Shown piece after piece: positions 19,395 to 28,733 of a stretch of DNA of 64,000 bases (within the stretch, counting starts at the first letter, position 1; each line of letters begins with the position of its first letter). The stretch lies in NCBI RefSeq assembly GCF_010119545.1, contig NZ_JAAEAA010000012.1, positions 1 through 64,000 on the forward strand, written 5' to 3'. The translations under genes and the position numbers were made by a program. This DNA comes from Pontibacter fetidus. GTDB lineage: Bacteria > Bacteroidota > Bacteroidia > Cytophagales > Hymenobacteraceae. The notes beneath the pieces are model-generated. The model had not been told where the DNA came from. It saw only the letters and a program-made list of their open reading frames with translations, and did no database searches.

Positions 19395-20177
19395 TTATCT
19401 AACCAACTGATTAACAATGAGTACAATTGCCGAAACAACTGACAATGTCAAGCTTACATTGGCAATTAAATTCTCCCTGATGTTCTTAGCCGGTAGCGGG
19501 TCGACTACGATCATATCATTAGGTTGCAGGTAAAAATTGGCCTGTGCGATAGTTTTGTCATCCAATAAACTGAAGGTATATAGTTTTGCTTTACCTGCTT
19601 CGTAGCGCACTAATTTAATTTGCCCCCGATTAGCATAAGCAGTAAAACCACCGGCATTAGCAATAGCCTCCATCAAGTTTATGTCATCCTGGTAGGTCGT
19701 AAACTGGCCTTGCTTTGACACCTCCCCTATAACAGAAAAACGAAATGTCAGGAAACGCATATTTACGGTTGGGTCGGTGAGGTACGGCTTAAGGGCTTCT
19801 GTTACTTTAAGGCGCGCTTCAGCTAATGTTAGTCCTTGCAAGTTTACTTTTCCTACTGTCGGGATCAGTATATTTCCTTCTGTATCCAAAGTATAACCTT
19901 CTAATACGGGATCGGAAGTAGTGGTAGCTGTAGTTGCCTGGCCTAAAAAGTTATACTCGGTTGGTGTGGTGGTCTGTACCTTTAAAGAAAGCACATCGCC
20001 GGGCTTCAAGGTATAAACCGGGCGTTGCAGGTTAAATGTTTTCAAAAGCTCATCTGCTTTGGACTGATCTTTTGGATCGGGCTTATCCTGTAGCAGAACT
20101 AATCTTTTTTGGGGCACACAAGACGCGAACAGTAGTACGCCCAGCAGCACGAAAAGTATAGAAAGGGTGTTTCGCAT
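19395..20177 (-). CDS. Wza-like polysaccharide export lipoprotein (OPX family)
   Basis: A 260-residue outer-membrane export protein. The signal peptide ends in a lipobox (LLFASC, Cys about residue 20). YTLKPGDVLSLKVQTT begins the Poly_export domain, and GKVNLQGLTLAEARLKVTEAL plus FRFSVIGEVSKQGQFTTY form SLBB-type units. A C-terminal hydrophobic segment (VSLTLSVVSAIVLIVNQLV) would be the outer-membrane helix or anchor. It is much shorter than E. coli Wza but normal for Bacteroidota OPX proteins. It is coupled with the autokinase downstream; together they form the trans-envelope export path. Confidence 0.92.
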   Translation of the reverse strand: MRNTLSILFVLLGVLLFASCVPQKRLVLLQDKPDPKDQSKADELLKTFNLQRPVYTLKPGDVLSLKVQTTTPTEYNFLGQATTATTTSDPVLEGYTLDTEGNILIPTVGKVNLQGLTLAEARLKVTEALKPYLTDPTVNMRFLTFRFSVIGEVSKQGQFTTYQDDINLMEAIANAGGFTAYANRGQIKLVRYEAGKAKLYTFSLLDDKTIAQANFYLQPNDMIVVDPLPAKNIRENLIANVSLTLSVVSAIVLIVNQLVR

Positions 20178-20310
20178 TTTAAAGTGCTTCTACACTATAG
20201 GTTTAAGTTTGAGTTAGCGCTTTTATAGCTGCTTATAGTTATTCTAATTGGTGAAATTACTAAAAAATCTCTTCCAATTAATGTATCATAAAGGAATTAT
20301 ATAGCAAAAA

Positions 20311-21210
20311 CTAAAAATTAACCTGTATACCGTTGGTTATAGCATACACAAACCTGGTTACAGGTACTATTGGTTTATCCTCGAAAGTACAATTAAACCC
20401 AGTCCGGAAAGACAAAGTACTATTAAGTTTAAATAAAAGGTTCATGTCGCCGCTGACACGGTTACGAAAAGAATCAATTTTAGTATCATAACCTGTCTGG
20501 AAATAAACAATTGCCTCTGTTGTAACGTGGTCGTTTATAACTGCTTTGTTGCTGATATAGTTGGTAAGCTTAGGCAAACTCGATTCAATTATCCCTTCCG
20601 TTTCGTCCGGCGACTGCCATTTTTCATACTCGTGCATAACGCCGCTGCCAACGTATAGGTTGGTTTTGGGTTTACGAAGTATAGCATACCTCACTCCTGC
20701 TCCTGCCAGGGTACGCAATTCCAGGCCGCGGGCCCTGTCTGACTGGAGTTGGGTGAACAACTCATAAGATAGCCGGCGCTGGCGGTATAAGTTAACCCGA
20801 AAATGGGCATACCCATTACTGGCAATCGTATTGCGTTGCTCTTTGTTGTCGTAATTTATAAGCAGGTAATTATAGTAGTTTAACAGCAGGTAACTGTGTC
20901 TGGCAGAAATATACGCCACATCACTGTTAAATGTTAATTGCAGAAAGTTATTTGGGTTATTCTTACCGGCATTACGGTTAAACATCGAAAAATTGAGCCC
21001 TGCTTTTCCGGTCATGTAATTAGCTGAATCCTGTTCTATGCGGGCACGTTCTATGTTAAGTATTTGTGCATTGGCCTGAACTATAGTGAACAAACAGCTC
21101 ATAAAGTACGGCACCAACAGCATTAAACTAACCCTTATGCATCGGTGAAGTGTATCTGGGGCAGAAAACCTTATTACTTTGGGAATTGAATTGAGTGAAA
21201 TGGCAAACAT
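20311..21210 (-). CDS. Putative outer-membrane beta-barrel protein (DUF481-like)
   Basis: A 299-residue exported protein. A long signal peptide ends near residue 48 (IVQANAQ); an internal ATG at 21123 is an alternative start but would remove the positive n-region. The mature part shows alternating polar/aromatic strands (FLQLTFNSDVAYISARHSYLLLNYYNY, ELFTQLQSDRARGLELRTLAGAGVRY) and ends in NGIQVNF, with a terminal Phe typical of barrels. The layout resembles DUF481/YdiY proteins. Its location after the wza-like gene suggests a link to surface glycan, but it may be independent. Confidence 0.65.
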   Translation of the reverse strand: MFAISLNSIPKVIRFSAPDTLHRCIRVSLMLLVPYFMSCLFTIVQANAQILNIERARIEQDSANYMTGKAGLNFSMFNRNAGKNNPNNFLQLTFNSDVAYISARHSYLLLNYYNYLLINYDNKEQRNTIASNGYAHFRVNLYRQRRLSYELFTQLQSDRARGLELRTLAGAGVRYAILRKPKTNLYVGSGVMHEYEKWQSPDETEGIIESSLPKLTNYISNKAVINDHVTTEAIVYFQTGYDTKIDSFRNRVSGDMNLLFKLNSTLSFRTGFNCTFEDKPIVPVTRFVYAITNGIQVNF

Positions 21211-21393
21211 CCTTCAAGTCTACAGCATAAATCAGAAATCACCAAAAGCAACTATAAATTTTGCACTGGAATTGACAGCAGCAAAAATGTATCAGGCTGT
21301 AAATCATGCCACTCTAGAACCACCTTGTCTACGATATCACTAAAACTTGTAGGTTTATCTATAAATCAGCAGTTTTGGGTAAGATTATAAGCC

Positions 21394-22050
21394 ATGCTTA
21401 CACAGGAACAAATCATAACTCAAACAGCAGCCTACGTTCAGAAAATGCTTACCGGCGAAGGTTCAGGCCACGATTGGTGGCATATACTACGTGTTTGGAA
21501 CAATGCCAAAACGATTGCCGCCACTGAAACGGCACAGCTTTTTATAGTTGAACTGGCCGCTCTGTTACATGACATTGGCGACCACAAATTCCATAACGGA
21601 GACGAAACAGTTGGCCCGCGCATGGCTGCAGCATGGCTCCAATCACTGAAAGTACCCGATGAAACTATAGAAACTGTCTGTACTATAATTAAGGAGTTAT
21701 CTTTTAAAGGAGCCGGTACCACTTCAGAAATGAGCAGCATAGAAGGCGAGATTGTGCAGGATGCTGACCGCCTGGATGCCATTGGCGCGATAGGTATAGC
21801 CCGAACGTTTGCTTACGGAGGTCACAAAAACCGTGAGCTATATAACCCGGATATCAAGCCTGAATTACACGATACCTTTGAAGCTTACAAAAACAGCACT
21901 GCTCCAACTATAAATCATTTTTACGAGAAGCTTTTGCTTCTCAAAGACCGTATGCATACCCAAACAGCCAAAACAATGGCCGAACAACGACACGGGTACA
22001 TGGAGACTTACCTGGAACAATTTTTCGCAGAATGGGGTGGTGAAAGGTAA
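21394..22050 (+). CDS. HD-domain phosphohydrolase (YedJ-like)
   Basis: A cytosolic metal-dependent hydrolase of 218 residues. HDWWHILRVW supplies the first His, ALLHDIGDHKF the HD pair, and EIVQDADRLDAIGAIGIART the distal Asp of the HD superfamily. Length and the DADRLDA segment match YedJ-type proteins, for which no firm substrate is known. It is the first plus-strand gene after the polysaccharide locus and precedes the antiporter by 83 bp. Confidence 0.85.
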   Translation: MLTQEQIITQTAAYVQKMLTGEGSGHDWWHILRVWNNAKTIAATETAQLFIVELAALLHDIGDHKFHNGDETVGPRMAAAWLQSLKVPDETIETVCTIIKELSFKGAGTTSEMSSIEGEIVQDADRLDAIGAIGIARTFAYGGHKNRELYNPDIKPELHDTFEAYKNSTAPTINHFYEKLLLLKDRMHTQTAKTMAEQRHGYMETYLEQFFAEWGGER

Positions 22051-22133
22051 TGCCTGCTATGCTCCTGTTTAATTTGTTTTCTTTTTTCCCGTACACCAAC
22101 TAAACTATAACTCTGCTGTAACTATACACCACT

Positions 22134-24128
22134 ATGGAAATACCGGTACTTGATGATGTTGTGATCATACTCGGGTTGGCCGTGGTGGTAATTTTATCGT
22201 TTCAGCGGTTCAGGTTGCCCACTATACTCGGCTTTTTAATTACGGGAGTTATTGCCGGTCCGCATGGGTTAAGCCTGGTTGACAACATCCACAACATTGA
22301 GATACTGGCGGAGATCGGCGTTATCATGCTGCTTTTCATTATCGGTATGGAATTCTCGCTGCGCAAGCTGGCTCTCATAAAACGGACCATTTTTATTGGT
22401 GGCACCACCCAGGTGCTGGGCTCTATACTGCTGGCAACTGCAGTTATGCTCTTGCTCAATTATTCGCTGGGGCAATCTATCTTTATTGGCTTTCTGATTT
22501 CGCTCAGCAGCACTGCTATAGTGCTTAAACTCCTACAGGATAACGGGGAATTTAACAGTCCGCATGGTAAAATTGTGCTGGCTATACTTATTTTCCAGGA
22601 TATTGTGGTTGTGCCCATGATGCTGCTTACACCGCTACTAACCGGTAAAGCAGATAACATCGGTTTCCAGCTGCTGTTAATGTTTTTAAAAGGCTTGCTG
22701 GTTATAGTTGTGGTATTAATTAGTGCCCGATACCTGGTACCGCGGCTGCTATACTTAGTGGCTCAAACTAAAAGCAAAGAACTGTTTATACTTTCTATTG
22801 TAGCCATTTGCTTTATGGTGGCCTGGCTAACATCCAGTTTGGGGCTGTCGCTGGCGCTTGGCGCGTTTATGGCCGGGCTTATCATTTCAGAATCAGAATA
22901 TAGTCACCAGGCAACAAGTAATATTTTACCATTTCGCGAGATCTTTACCAGTTTTTTCTTTGTCTCGATCGGCATGTTACTCGATATGTCGTTTCTGCTC
23001 ACGCACCTGCCCCTGGTTTTGCTCTTTACCTTGGGTACCTTCCTGATCAATACACTGGTGGCTACGGTAGCAGCTCGCCTGTTGCAGTACCCGCTTCGCA
23101 CAGCTATACTTGCCGGTATCGCCCTGTTTCAGGTTGGTGAATTTGCCTTCATACTTTCCAAAACGGGGCTATCTTATGGGTTGCTCACTCCTGTTACTTA
23201 CCAGTACTTCCTGTCGGTTTCGTTACTCACGATGGCCTTAACGCCATTTGCTATACAGCACTCGCGCCGCATGGCTTCCTTTATCAGTCTTAAATTACTG
23301 GGCAAATCAGAACCTATACCTTTTGAGAACTATAGCCATACCCCATCCGAGGAACTACCCGAACTGGAAGACCATATTGTAATTATAGGGTTTGGCATAA
23401 ACGGCCGCAATGTGGCCAAAGCTGCACGCTTCGCAAAAATCCCCTATACAATTATAGAAATGAATGCCGTAACCGTTAAAAAAGAGCGGCACCGTGGCGA
23501 ACCTATACTTTTTGGGGATGCGGTACATACCATGATCCTGTCGCATGTAAATGTACACAAAGCGCGTGTGGTGGTTATTGCCATCTCAGACCCGGATGCG
23601 ACCAAGCGAATTATTGCAGCCGTGCGCCAGGTTAGTGCCAAAGTGCATATCATAGTCCGGACCCGTTTTGTTGAGGAAATGAATGAAAACTTCAGGATTG
23701 GCGCTGATGAAGTAATACCGGAAGAATTTGAAACGTCTATTGAAATATTTACCCGGGTGCTATCCAAGTACCTGATGCCGCGCGATGAAATTGAGCACTT
23801 CACACAACTGATACGCTCTGATAACTATGATATGCTGCGAAGCTTACCCGGCAGTGGCAACGCCATCACAAACCTGTCGCACGACTTGCCCGACATTGAA
23901 GTAGCTAGCCTACGCGTTTATACCTCCGATAGCTCTATAGTTGAAAAAGCACTGGCAGATGCTAACCTGCGCGGTCGGTTTAATATTACACTCGTCGCTA
24001 TAAAACGCGAAAGGCAAACTATACTGGATATAAATGCACACACGGTCATAAAAAAAGGTGACGTGATTTATGTAGTAGGTAAACCGGATGATGTGTACCG
24101 GTTTGGCAATTACCTGAAAGAAGAGTAA
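22134..24128 (+). CDS. CPA2 cation:proton antiporter with TrkA domains (Kef/YbaL type)
   Basis: A 664-residue membrane protein. About 12 hydrophobic spans occupy residues 5-380, beginning DVVIILGLAVVVILSFQRFRL-like. The conserved LLFIIGMEFSLRKL and the helix QVGEFAFILSKTGL fit monovalent cation/H+ antiporters. Residues 410-530 form a TrkA-N NAD-binding domain (IVIIGFGINGRNVAKAARF), and the last 85 residues a TrkA-C regulatory domain (VVGKPDDVYRF near the end). The likely role is K+ or Na+ efflux in exchange for H+. It is convergent with the DUF4136 gene across 24 bp containing an AACTATAGTT palindrome. Confidence 0.92.
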   Translation: MEIPVLDDVVIILGLAVVVILSFQRFRLPTILGFLITGVIAGPHGLSLVDNIHNIEILAEIGVIMLLFIIGMEFSLRKLALIKRTIFIGGTTQVLGSILLATAVMLLLNYSLGQSIFIGFLISLSSTAIVLKLLQDNGEFNSPHGKIVLAILIFQDIVVVPMMLLTPLLTGKADNIGFQLLLMFLKGLLVIVVVLISARYLVPRLLYLVAQTKSKELFILSIVAICFMVAWLTSSLGLSLALGAFMAGLIISESEYSHQATSNILPFREIFTSFFFVSIGMLLDMSFLLTHLPLVLLFTLGTFLINTLVATVAARLLQYPLRTAILAGIALFQVGEFAFILSKTGLSYGLLTPVTYQYFLSVSLLTMALTPFAIQHSRRMASFISLKLLGKSEPIPFENYSHTPSEELPELEDHIVIIGFGINGRNVAKAARFAKIPYTIIEMNAVTVKKERHRGEPILFGDAVHTMILSHVNVHKARVVVIAISDPDATKRIIAAVRQVSAKVHIIVRTRFVEEMNENFRIGADEVIPEEFETSIEIFTRVLSKYLMPRDEIEHFTQLIRSDNYDMLRSLPGSGNAITNLSHDLPDIEVASLRVYTSDSSIVEKALADANLRGRFNITLVAIKRERQTILDINAHTVIKKGDVIYVVGKPDDVYRFGNYLKEE

Positions 24129-24137
24129 AGCAGCCGC

Positions 24138-24147
24138 AACTATAGTT
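24138..24147. repeat. AACTATAGTT palindrome in a convergent 3' junction
   Basis: Exact copy of the iterated palindrome, centred in the 24-bp gap between the converging antiporter and DUF4136 genes. A second copy lies inside the DUF4136 gene at 24206-24215. Confidence 0.9.
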
Positions 24148-24152
24148 ATCGA

Positions 24153-24740
24153 TTATTTCCTGCTTTTTAACGGAGCTAATACTTTTGCTACCTCATTTTT
24201 AACAGAACTATAGTTGGCTTTAAAATTAGAGATCGCACCTTCAGCCCATCCTCTCCACACAATTTCGTCTGTCGCCGGTTTTATCAGGTCTATAATCAGG
24301 GTTCCGCTTTTATACAGGTCTACGGCCCGGTAACCAGGCAATGCTTCGTGCCCGTAAATATAGCGGTACCCCGACATGTAGGCGTAACTATAGCCAAAGC
24401 CATCACTAAAACTACCCGGTACATCTTTTTCTACTGGCACCGATACACTTACATCATAGGCCACTAAAACGTCAGGGTTACCATTGGTAGCTTTCGTAAA
24501 TCCTTTTGTCTGCATTTGTTCTTCTATCGCTTTGCGTAAGTGCTGGTTTAGCGCAGCGGTATAACCTTCGTCGTAGGCGATGGGGGCTTCAGGCTGGTCC
24601 TGGTACCAGGCATAGGTCTTAATGGCGGTGGTGTTCGCTCCTTCTGCCGATACGCTGTTTGGTTTAGACGATATAGAGCTTGTTACGCAACTGCTAAGCA
24701 ACAGCAAGCACAAAAAGAGCAGCGGGAAATATTTTTTCAT
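24153..24740 (-). CDS. DUF4136 lipoprotein
   Basis: A 195-residue envelope lipoprotein. The signal peptide ends at a lipobox LLSSC (Cys about residue 18). TYAWYQDQPEAP and the later GTLIIDLIKPATDEIVWRGWAEG are the hallmarks of DUF4136. Members are small periplasmic-facing lipoproteins of unknown function, common in Bacteroidota. Its promoter would lie in the 198-bp divergent gap shared with the CoA-transferase gene. Confidence 0.88.
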   Translation of the reverse strand: MKKYFPLLFLCLLLLSSCVTSSISSKPNSVSAEGANTTAIKTYAWYQDQPEAPIAYDEGYTAALNQHLRKAIEEQMQTKGFTKATNGNPDVLVAYDVSVSVPVEKDVPGSFSDGFGYSYAYMSGYRYIYGHEALPGYRAVDLYKSGTLIIDLIKPATDEIVWRGWAEGAISNFKANYSSVKNEVAKVLAPLKSRK

Positions 24741-24831
24741 AGGTGTATACTTTATGCCTGTTACGCAGATACGGGTAGCTATAGTTAATATCTGCGTAAA
24801 TCGGTGTCAATTTAACAATCAATTCGGATTG

Positions 24832-24875
24832 GTGATGATTATCATTTTAAAAATTAATGCAAGGGTATAGCTTGC
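24832..24875 (+). promoter_or_regulatory. Single Fnr-type box with a -7-like element
   Basis: GTGAT-GATT-ATCAT at 24832-24845 fits TGA-N6-TCA. A TAGCTTG string at 24868-24874 lies where a -7 element is expected (centre about 33 bp downstream) for the plus-strand CoA-transferase gene. No matching element is seen on the DUF4136 side. Only one box is present, unlike the cco promoters, and the -7 element lacks one T. Confidence 0.4.
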
Positions 24876-24938
24876 ACGCAATAAATAAAACTACAAACAT
24901 CACTATAAAGTATAGTTCTGGAAAGTAATCCCGAAAAT

Positions 24939-26228
24939 ATGGCACCAACTACACCTACATACACTACCGCCGAAGCAGCGTTATCGATTATTAAATCAGG
25001 CGACAGAGTTTTTTTACACGGCAGCGCAGCCACACCGCAATACATGATACGCAAACTGGCCGAACGCGCCGATGAACTACGCGATGTGGAACTGGTAAGC
25101 ATTAGCACCTTTGGAGAAATGCCCTGTGCCGAAGAAAAATACGCTGGCTCTTTTTATATAAACTCCCTGTTTGTTTCGGCCAATGTGCGTGATGCTGTAA
25201 ATAGCGGCCGCGGCGATTATGTGCCTATCTTTTTAAGTGAGATACCGCAGTTGTTCCGGTTGGGCATTATGCCGCTGGATGTAGCTATAGTTCATGTGTC
25301 GCCACCAGACAGGCATGGTTACTGCTCGCTGGGCGTATCCGTAGATATTGCCCGTGAAGCCGTAAAACGAGCCAAACATGTAATTGCCCAGGTAAACCCG
25401 CAAATGCCCCGTACCCACGGCGATGCACTTATCCATATCAGGAGGTTTGATGCGCTGGTAGAAGTAAATGAGGCATTGCCGGAAGTAGATTATAGTGGGC
25501 GCATTACCGCAACCGAAGAAGCCATAGGCCGCAACGTAGCAGAACTGGTAGAAGATAAAGCCACCCTGCAAATGGGTATCGGTGCTATACCAGATGCCGT
25601 GCTAAGGAGCCTTACAAACCACAAAGGCCTGGGCATCCATACCGAAATGTTCTCAAACGGCATTTTACCACTTATCGAGAACGGCGTTATCACAAACGAA
25701 CACAAAAAGTTTTTACCCGGTCGTATAGCCACAGCCTTTATAGCCGGTAACCGCTCGCTTTACAATTATGTGGATGATAACCCCCTGATTACCATGCTCA
25801 GTACAGATGTGGCAAATGACGTGTCCATCATTAAAACCAACAATAAAGTTACAGCCATCAACAGTGCTATCGAAATAGACCTTACCGGGCAGGTTGTTTC
25901 TGACTCTATTGGTACTTACCAGTTCTCAGGGGTTGGCGGGCAGATGGACTTTATACGGGGAGCGGCACTGTCAAAAGGCGGGAAACCAATTATTGCATTG
26001 CCATCTGTTACGCACAAGGGAGTTTCGCGCATTACGCCTTTCCTGAACCCGGGTGGTGGCGTAGTTACCACGCGAGCACACGTACATTATGTAGTTACCG
26101 AATATGGCGTAGCGTATTTGTATGGTAAAAACCTGCGTCAGCGGGCCAAAGCACTCATTGACATTGCGCACCCCGACCACCGCGAGCGCCTGACCCAGGA
26201 AGCCATGCTGCGCTTTAAAAACCTGTAA
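24939..26228 (+). CDS. Acetyl-CoA hydrolase/CoA-transferase family protein
   Basis: A 429-residue family I CoA-transferase of the acetyl-CoA hydrolase/4-hydroxybutyrate CoA-transferase group. Typical segments are VHVSPPDRHGYCSLGVSVD, MGIGAIPDAVL and LGIHTEMFSNGI; the Glu in HTEMF is the expected acyl-CoA-forming nucleophile. GVGGQMDFIRGA and TPFLNPGGGVVTTRAHVHYV are also conserved. It probably exchanges CoA between acetate and another short-chain acid, as at the end of fermentation or in acetate overflow. A possible Fnr-type box upstream would fit low-oxygen expression. Confidence 0.93.
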   Translation: MAPTTPTYTTAEAALSIIKSGDRVFLHGSAATPQYMIRKLAERADELRDVELVSISTFGEMPCAEEKYAGSFYINSLFVSANVRDAVNSGRGDYVPIFLSEIPQLFRLGIMPLDVAIVHVSPPDRHGYCSLGVSVDIAREAVKRAKHVIAQVNPQMPRTHGDALIHIRRFDALVEVNEALPEVDYSGRITATEEAIGRNVAELVEDKATLQMGIGAIPDAVLRSLTNHKGLGIHTEMFSNGILPLIENGVITNEHKKFLPGRIATAFIAGNRSLYNYVDDNPLITMLSTDVANDVSIIKTNNKVTAINSAIEIDLTGQVVSDSIGTYQFSGVGGQMDFIRGAALSKGGKPIIALPSVTHKGVSRITPFLNPGGGVVTTRAHVHYVVTEYGVAYLYGKNLRQRAKALIDIAHPDHRERLTQEAMLRFKNL

Positions 26229-26286
26229 GCAGCAAACATAAATTCCGGGTTTACGTGTATGCTAAAAAAATCAGAATATATACGCG

Positions 26287-27117
26287 ATGGATATAGCACA
26301 ACACGTTCCCACTCCCCCACCTGCGTGGGTAAAAAATATGGCCCGGTTCGGGCTAACAGCAAAAGGCATAGTCTACTGCTTAGTTGGCATTCTAGCCTTT
26401 ATGGCTGCTTTTGAATTAGGGGGCAAATCAGAGCAAAGCTCCGACAAGTCAGGTGTTTTTCAGTTTATACTGGAACAGAATTTTGGCAGAGTGCTGCTGG
26501 CTATAGTTGCCATCGGGTTGCTATGTTATACTGTGTGGCGCTTTCTGCAGGCTTTTAAAGATACCGAAAACAAAGGCGACAATCCTAAAGGAATCGGGGT
26601 ACGCATACGGTATGCCTTTAGTGGTTTTGTGTATGGTGCACTTGCCTTTTATGCCGCAAAGCTTGTGTTAGGAAATGGTGGCGGTGGTAATGGCGACTCC
26701 CGCGAAACAGTGGCTAAAGAACTGTTGCAGCAACCTTTCGGGCAGTGGCTGGTTGGTATAGTTGCAGTAGGTACGGCACTTGCAGGCTTGCACCAGATTT
26801 ACCTGGCCTTATCCGATAAGTATAAAAAGCATGTGCAAAGCGCCGGCCTAAAACACGAAGCAGAAGCCATGATGATCAGGGCAGGTAAAATTGGCTACAT
26901 TGCCCGCGGTATTGTATGGTTAATCATTGCCTACTTTTTCCTGAGAGCTGCGTTGCATGCAAACCCGAACGAAGCAGGCGGAAGCGGCAGTGCCTTTGCG
27001 TTTCTCGAGAGCTCGTCGTATGGATCGTACATGCTTGGTGCTGTGGCAATTGGGCTGTTATTTTACGGCATCTTTATGTTTATGCGTGCCCGTTACCAGG
27101 TTATCAATGTAGGTTAG
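26287..27117 (+). CDS. DUF1206 membrane protein
   Basis: A 276-residue inner-membrane protein with three repeated pairs of hydrophobic spans. Each pair begins with a R(F/Y)G-like segment: ARFGLTAKGIVYCLVGILAFMA-like, then IRYAFSGFVYGALAFYA and IGYIARGIVWLIIAYFFLRA. This triple repeat is the DUF1206 signature. Function is unknown; it is often found in stress-related neighbourhoods. It lies 58 bp after the CoA-transferase gene, so co-transcription is possible. Two AACTATAGTT copies follow its stop codon. Confidence 0.88.
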   Translation: MDIAQHVPTPPPAWVKNMARFGLTAKGIVYCLVGILAFMAAFELGGKSEQSSDKSGVFQFILEQNFGRVLLAIVAIGLLCYTVWRFLQAFKDTENKGDNPKGIGVRIRYAFSGFVYGALAFYAAKLVLGNGGGGNGDSRETVAKELLQQPFGQWLVGIVAVGTALAGLHQIYLALSDKYKKHVQSAGLKHEAEAMMIRAGKIGYIARGIVWLIIAYFFLRAALHANPNEAGGSGSAFAFLESSSYGSYMLGAVAIGLLFYGIFMFMRARYQVINVG

Positions 27118-27154
27118 CAACCAGCTTTAGTTTTCATACTTAACCGACATAGTA

Positions 27155-27183
27155 AACTATAGTTACGCAAGCCAACTATAGTT
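27155..27183. repeat. Two AACTATAGTT palindromes 3' of the DUF1206 gene
   Basis: Exact copies at 27155-27164 and 27174-27183, starting 19 bp apart, 38 and 57 bp beyond the stop codon. A partial copy (GCTATAGTTTG) follows about 50 bp later. Confidence 0.9.
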
Positions 27184-27313
27184 TACCCAGATATTGTTTT
27201 TTAAACAATTAAAGTATAACCTGCATGCTATAGTTTGCAATTCCTTGTTCAGCAATGTGTTATTCTTAAACCCTAAAACGATAGCTTAAAGCAAAGCAGT
27301 CTGCATAATAATT

Positions 27314-27343
27314 TTTGACGAATACTTTTGTGTAGTATCTTTG
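27314..27343 (+). promoter_or_regulatory. Candidate Bacteroidota-type promoter
   Basis: TTTG at 27314-27317 and TATCTTTG at 27336-27343 fit the -33/-7 consensus (TTTG and TAnnTTTG) with an 18-bp gap. The start codon of the response regulator is 32 bp downstream. A second -7 candidate, TACTTTTG, overlaps at 27323-27330. Confidence 0.55.
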
Positions 27344-27374
27344 GCTAGCAAGTATACCTGTGTGTAAATAATAC

Positions 27375-28733
27375 ATGAAGAACACCCCTTTCAAGATCTT
27401 CATTCTGGATGATGATGTGTGGTACAGCGAGTTGCTGGAGTATCATCTTTCGCTTAACCCGGATTATGACATCAGGAAATTCCATTCGGCAAAAGACTTT
27501 TTTGCCAGCCTGCACGAGAAGCCCGACGTGGTTACGGTAGATTATTCGCTACCCGATAAAAACGGCGCCGAGGTACTGAAACTGGTAAAAGAACGCAACC
27601 CGGATATACAGGTCATTATTATTTCGGGGCAGGAAGATATAGCCACCGCCGTGGCGTTGCTGAAACAGGGTGCTTACGATTACATTGTTAAAGACGAAGA
27701 AACCCCGGAACGACTCTGGAACACTATTAATAAAGTACGCGAAAACCTGTCGTTGCGCGAGGAAATAAACCACCTGCGCGAAGAAATAGGCCAGAAATAC
27801 GACTTTGGCAAAGTGATCATTGGTAACAGCGAGGCAATTAAAAAAGTGTTCTCGCTGATGGATAAAGCCACCAAAACCAATATCATCGTTTCTATAACCG
27901 GCGAAACCGGAACCGGAAAAGAACTGGTAGCCAAAGCCATCCACTATAATTCAACCCGTAAAAAACAACCGTATGTGGCCGTAAACGTGGCCGCCATCCC
28001 CAAAGAACTGATTGAAAGTGAGCTATTCGGACACGAAAAAGGAGCTTTTACAGGCGCCACTGCCCGCCGGATCGGAAAGTTTGAAGAAGCCAATAAAGGG
28101 ACCATTTTTCTGGATGAAATTGGCGAACTGGATATAAGCCTGCAGGCCAAATTATTACGCGTACTTCAGGAAAAAGAAATTACAAGAGTTGGCGGCAATT
28201 CTATAGTTCCGGTGGATGTACGGATTATAGTTGCTACCCATAAAAACCTGGCCGAAGAAGTAAAAAAAGGCCACTTCAGGGAGGATTTGTATTACCGCCT
28301 GTTAGGCTTACCAATTAATTTACCGCCTTTGCGCGAGCGCCGCAGCGATATACTGGTACTTGCGCGTCACTTTATGGATGCTTTTGCGAAAGAAAACGGC
28401 ATGCCGCGCAAAAACCTATCAGCCGGAGCACAGGAAAAACTACTCTCCTATTCGTTCCCGGGCAATGTGCGCGAACTTCGGGCGCTGGTGGAACTGGCTA
28501 TGGTACTGGCCGACGAAGAAATGATTCAGGAGCAGGACATTAATTTTTCGGCAAACAATACCGATAAAGATTTCCTGGCTAAAGAACAGACGCTGAAAAA
28601 CTATACAACCCGCATTATTCAGTATTTCCTGGATAAATATGACAGCAACGTCCTGCTGGTAGCCGATAAACTGGACATTGGTAAATCCACAATCTACCGC
28701 ATGATCCAGAGCAACGAGTTAAAAGTAAAATAG
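27375..28733 (+). CDS. Sigma-54-dependent response regulator, NtrC family
   Basis: A transcription activator of 452 residues in three domains. The receiver (1-120) has the acidic pair in ILDDDVW, phospho-acceptor Asp56 in VDYSLPD and the Lys of YDYIVKD. The AAA+ domain (about 140-380) has Walker A GETGTGKE, the sigma-54 contact loop GAFTGA, Walker B FLDEIGEL and an arginine finger region (LRERRSDI). The C-terminal 60 residues hold a helix-turn-helix (VADKLDIGKSTIYRMI). It should drive sigma-54 promoters after phosphorylation. The multi-PAS kinase 260 bp downstream is a plausible but unproven partner. Confidence 0.94.
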   Translation: MKNTPFKIFILDDDVWYSELLEYHLSLNPDYDIRKFHSAKDFFASLHEKPDVVTVDYSLPDKNGAEVLKLVKERNPDIQVIIISGQEDIATAVALLKQGAYDYIVKDEETPERLWNTINKVRENLSLREEINHLREEIGQKYDFGKVIIGNSEAIKKVFSLMDKATKTNIIVSITGETGTGKELVAKAIHYNSTRKKQPYVAVNVAAIPKELIESELFGHEKGAFTGATARRIGKFEEANKGTIFLDEIGELDISLQAKLLRVLQEKEITRVGGNSIVPVDVRIIVATHKNLAEEVKKGHFREDLYYRLLGLPINLPPLRERRSDILVLARHFMDAFAKENGMPRKNLSAGAQEKLLSYSFPGNVRELRALVELAMVLADEEMIQEQDINFSANNTDKDFLAKEQTLKNYTTRIIQYFLDKYDSNVLLVADKLDIGKSTIYRMIQSNELKVK

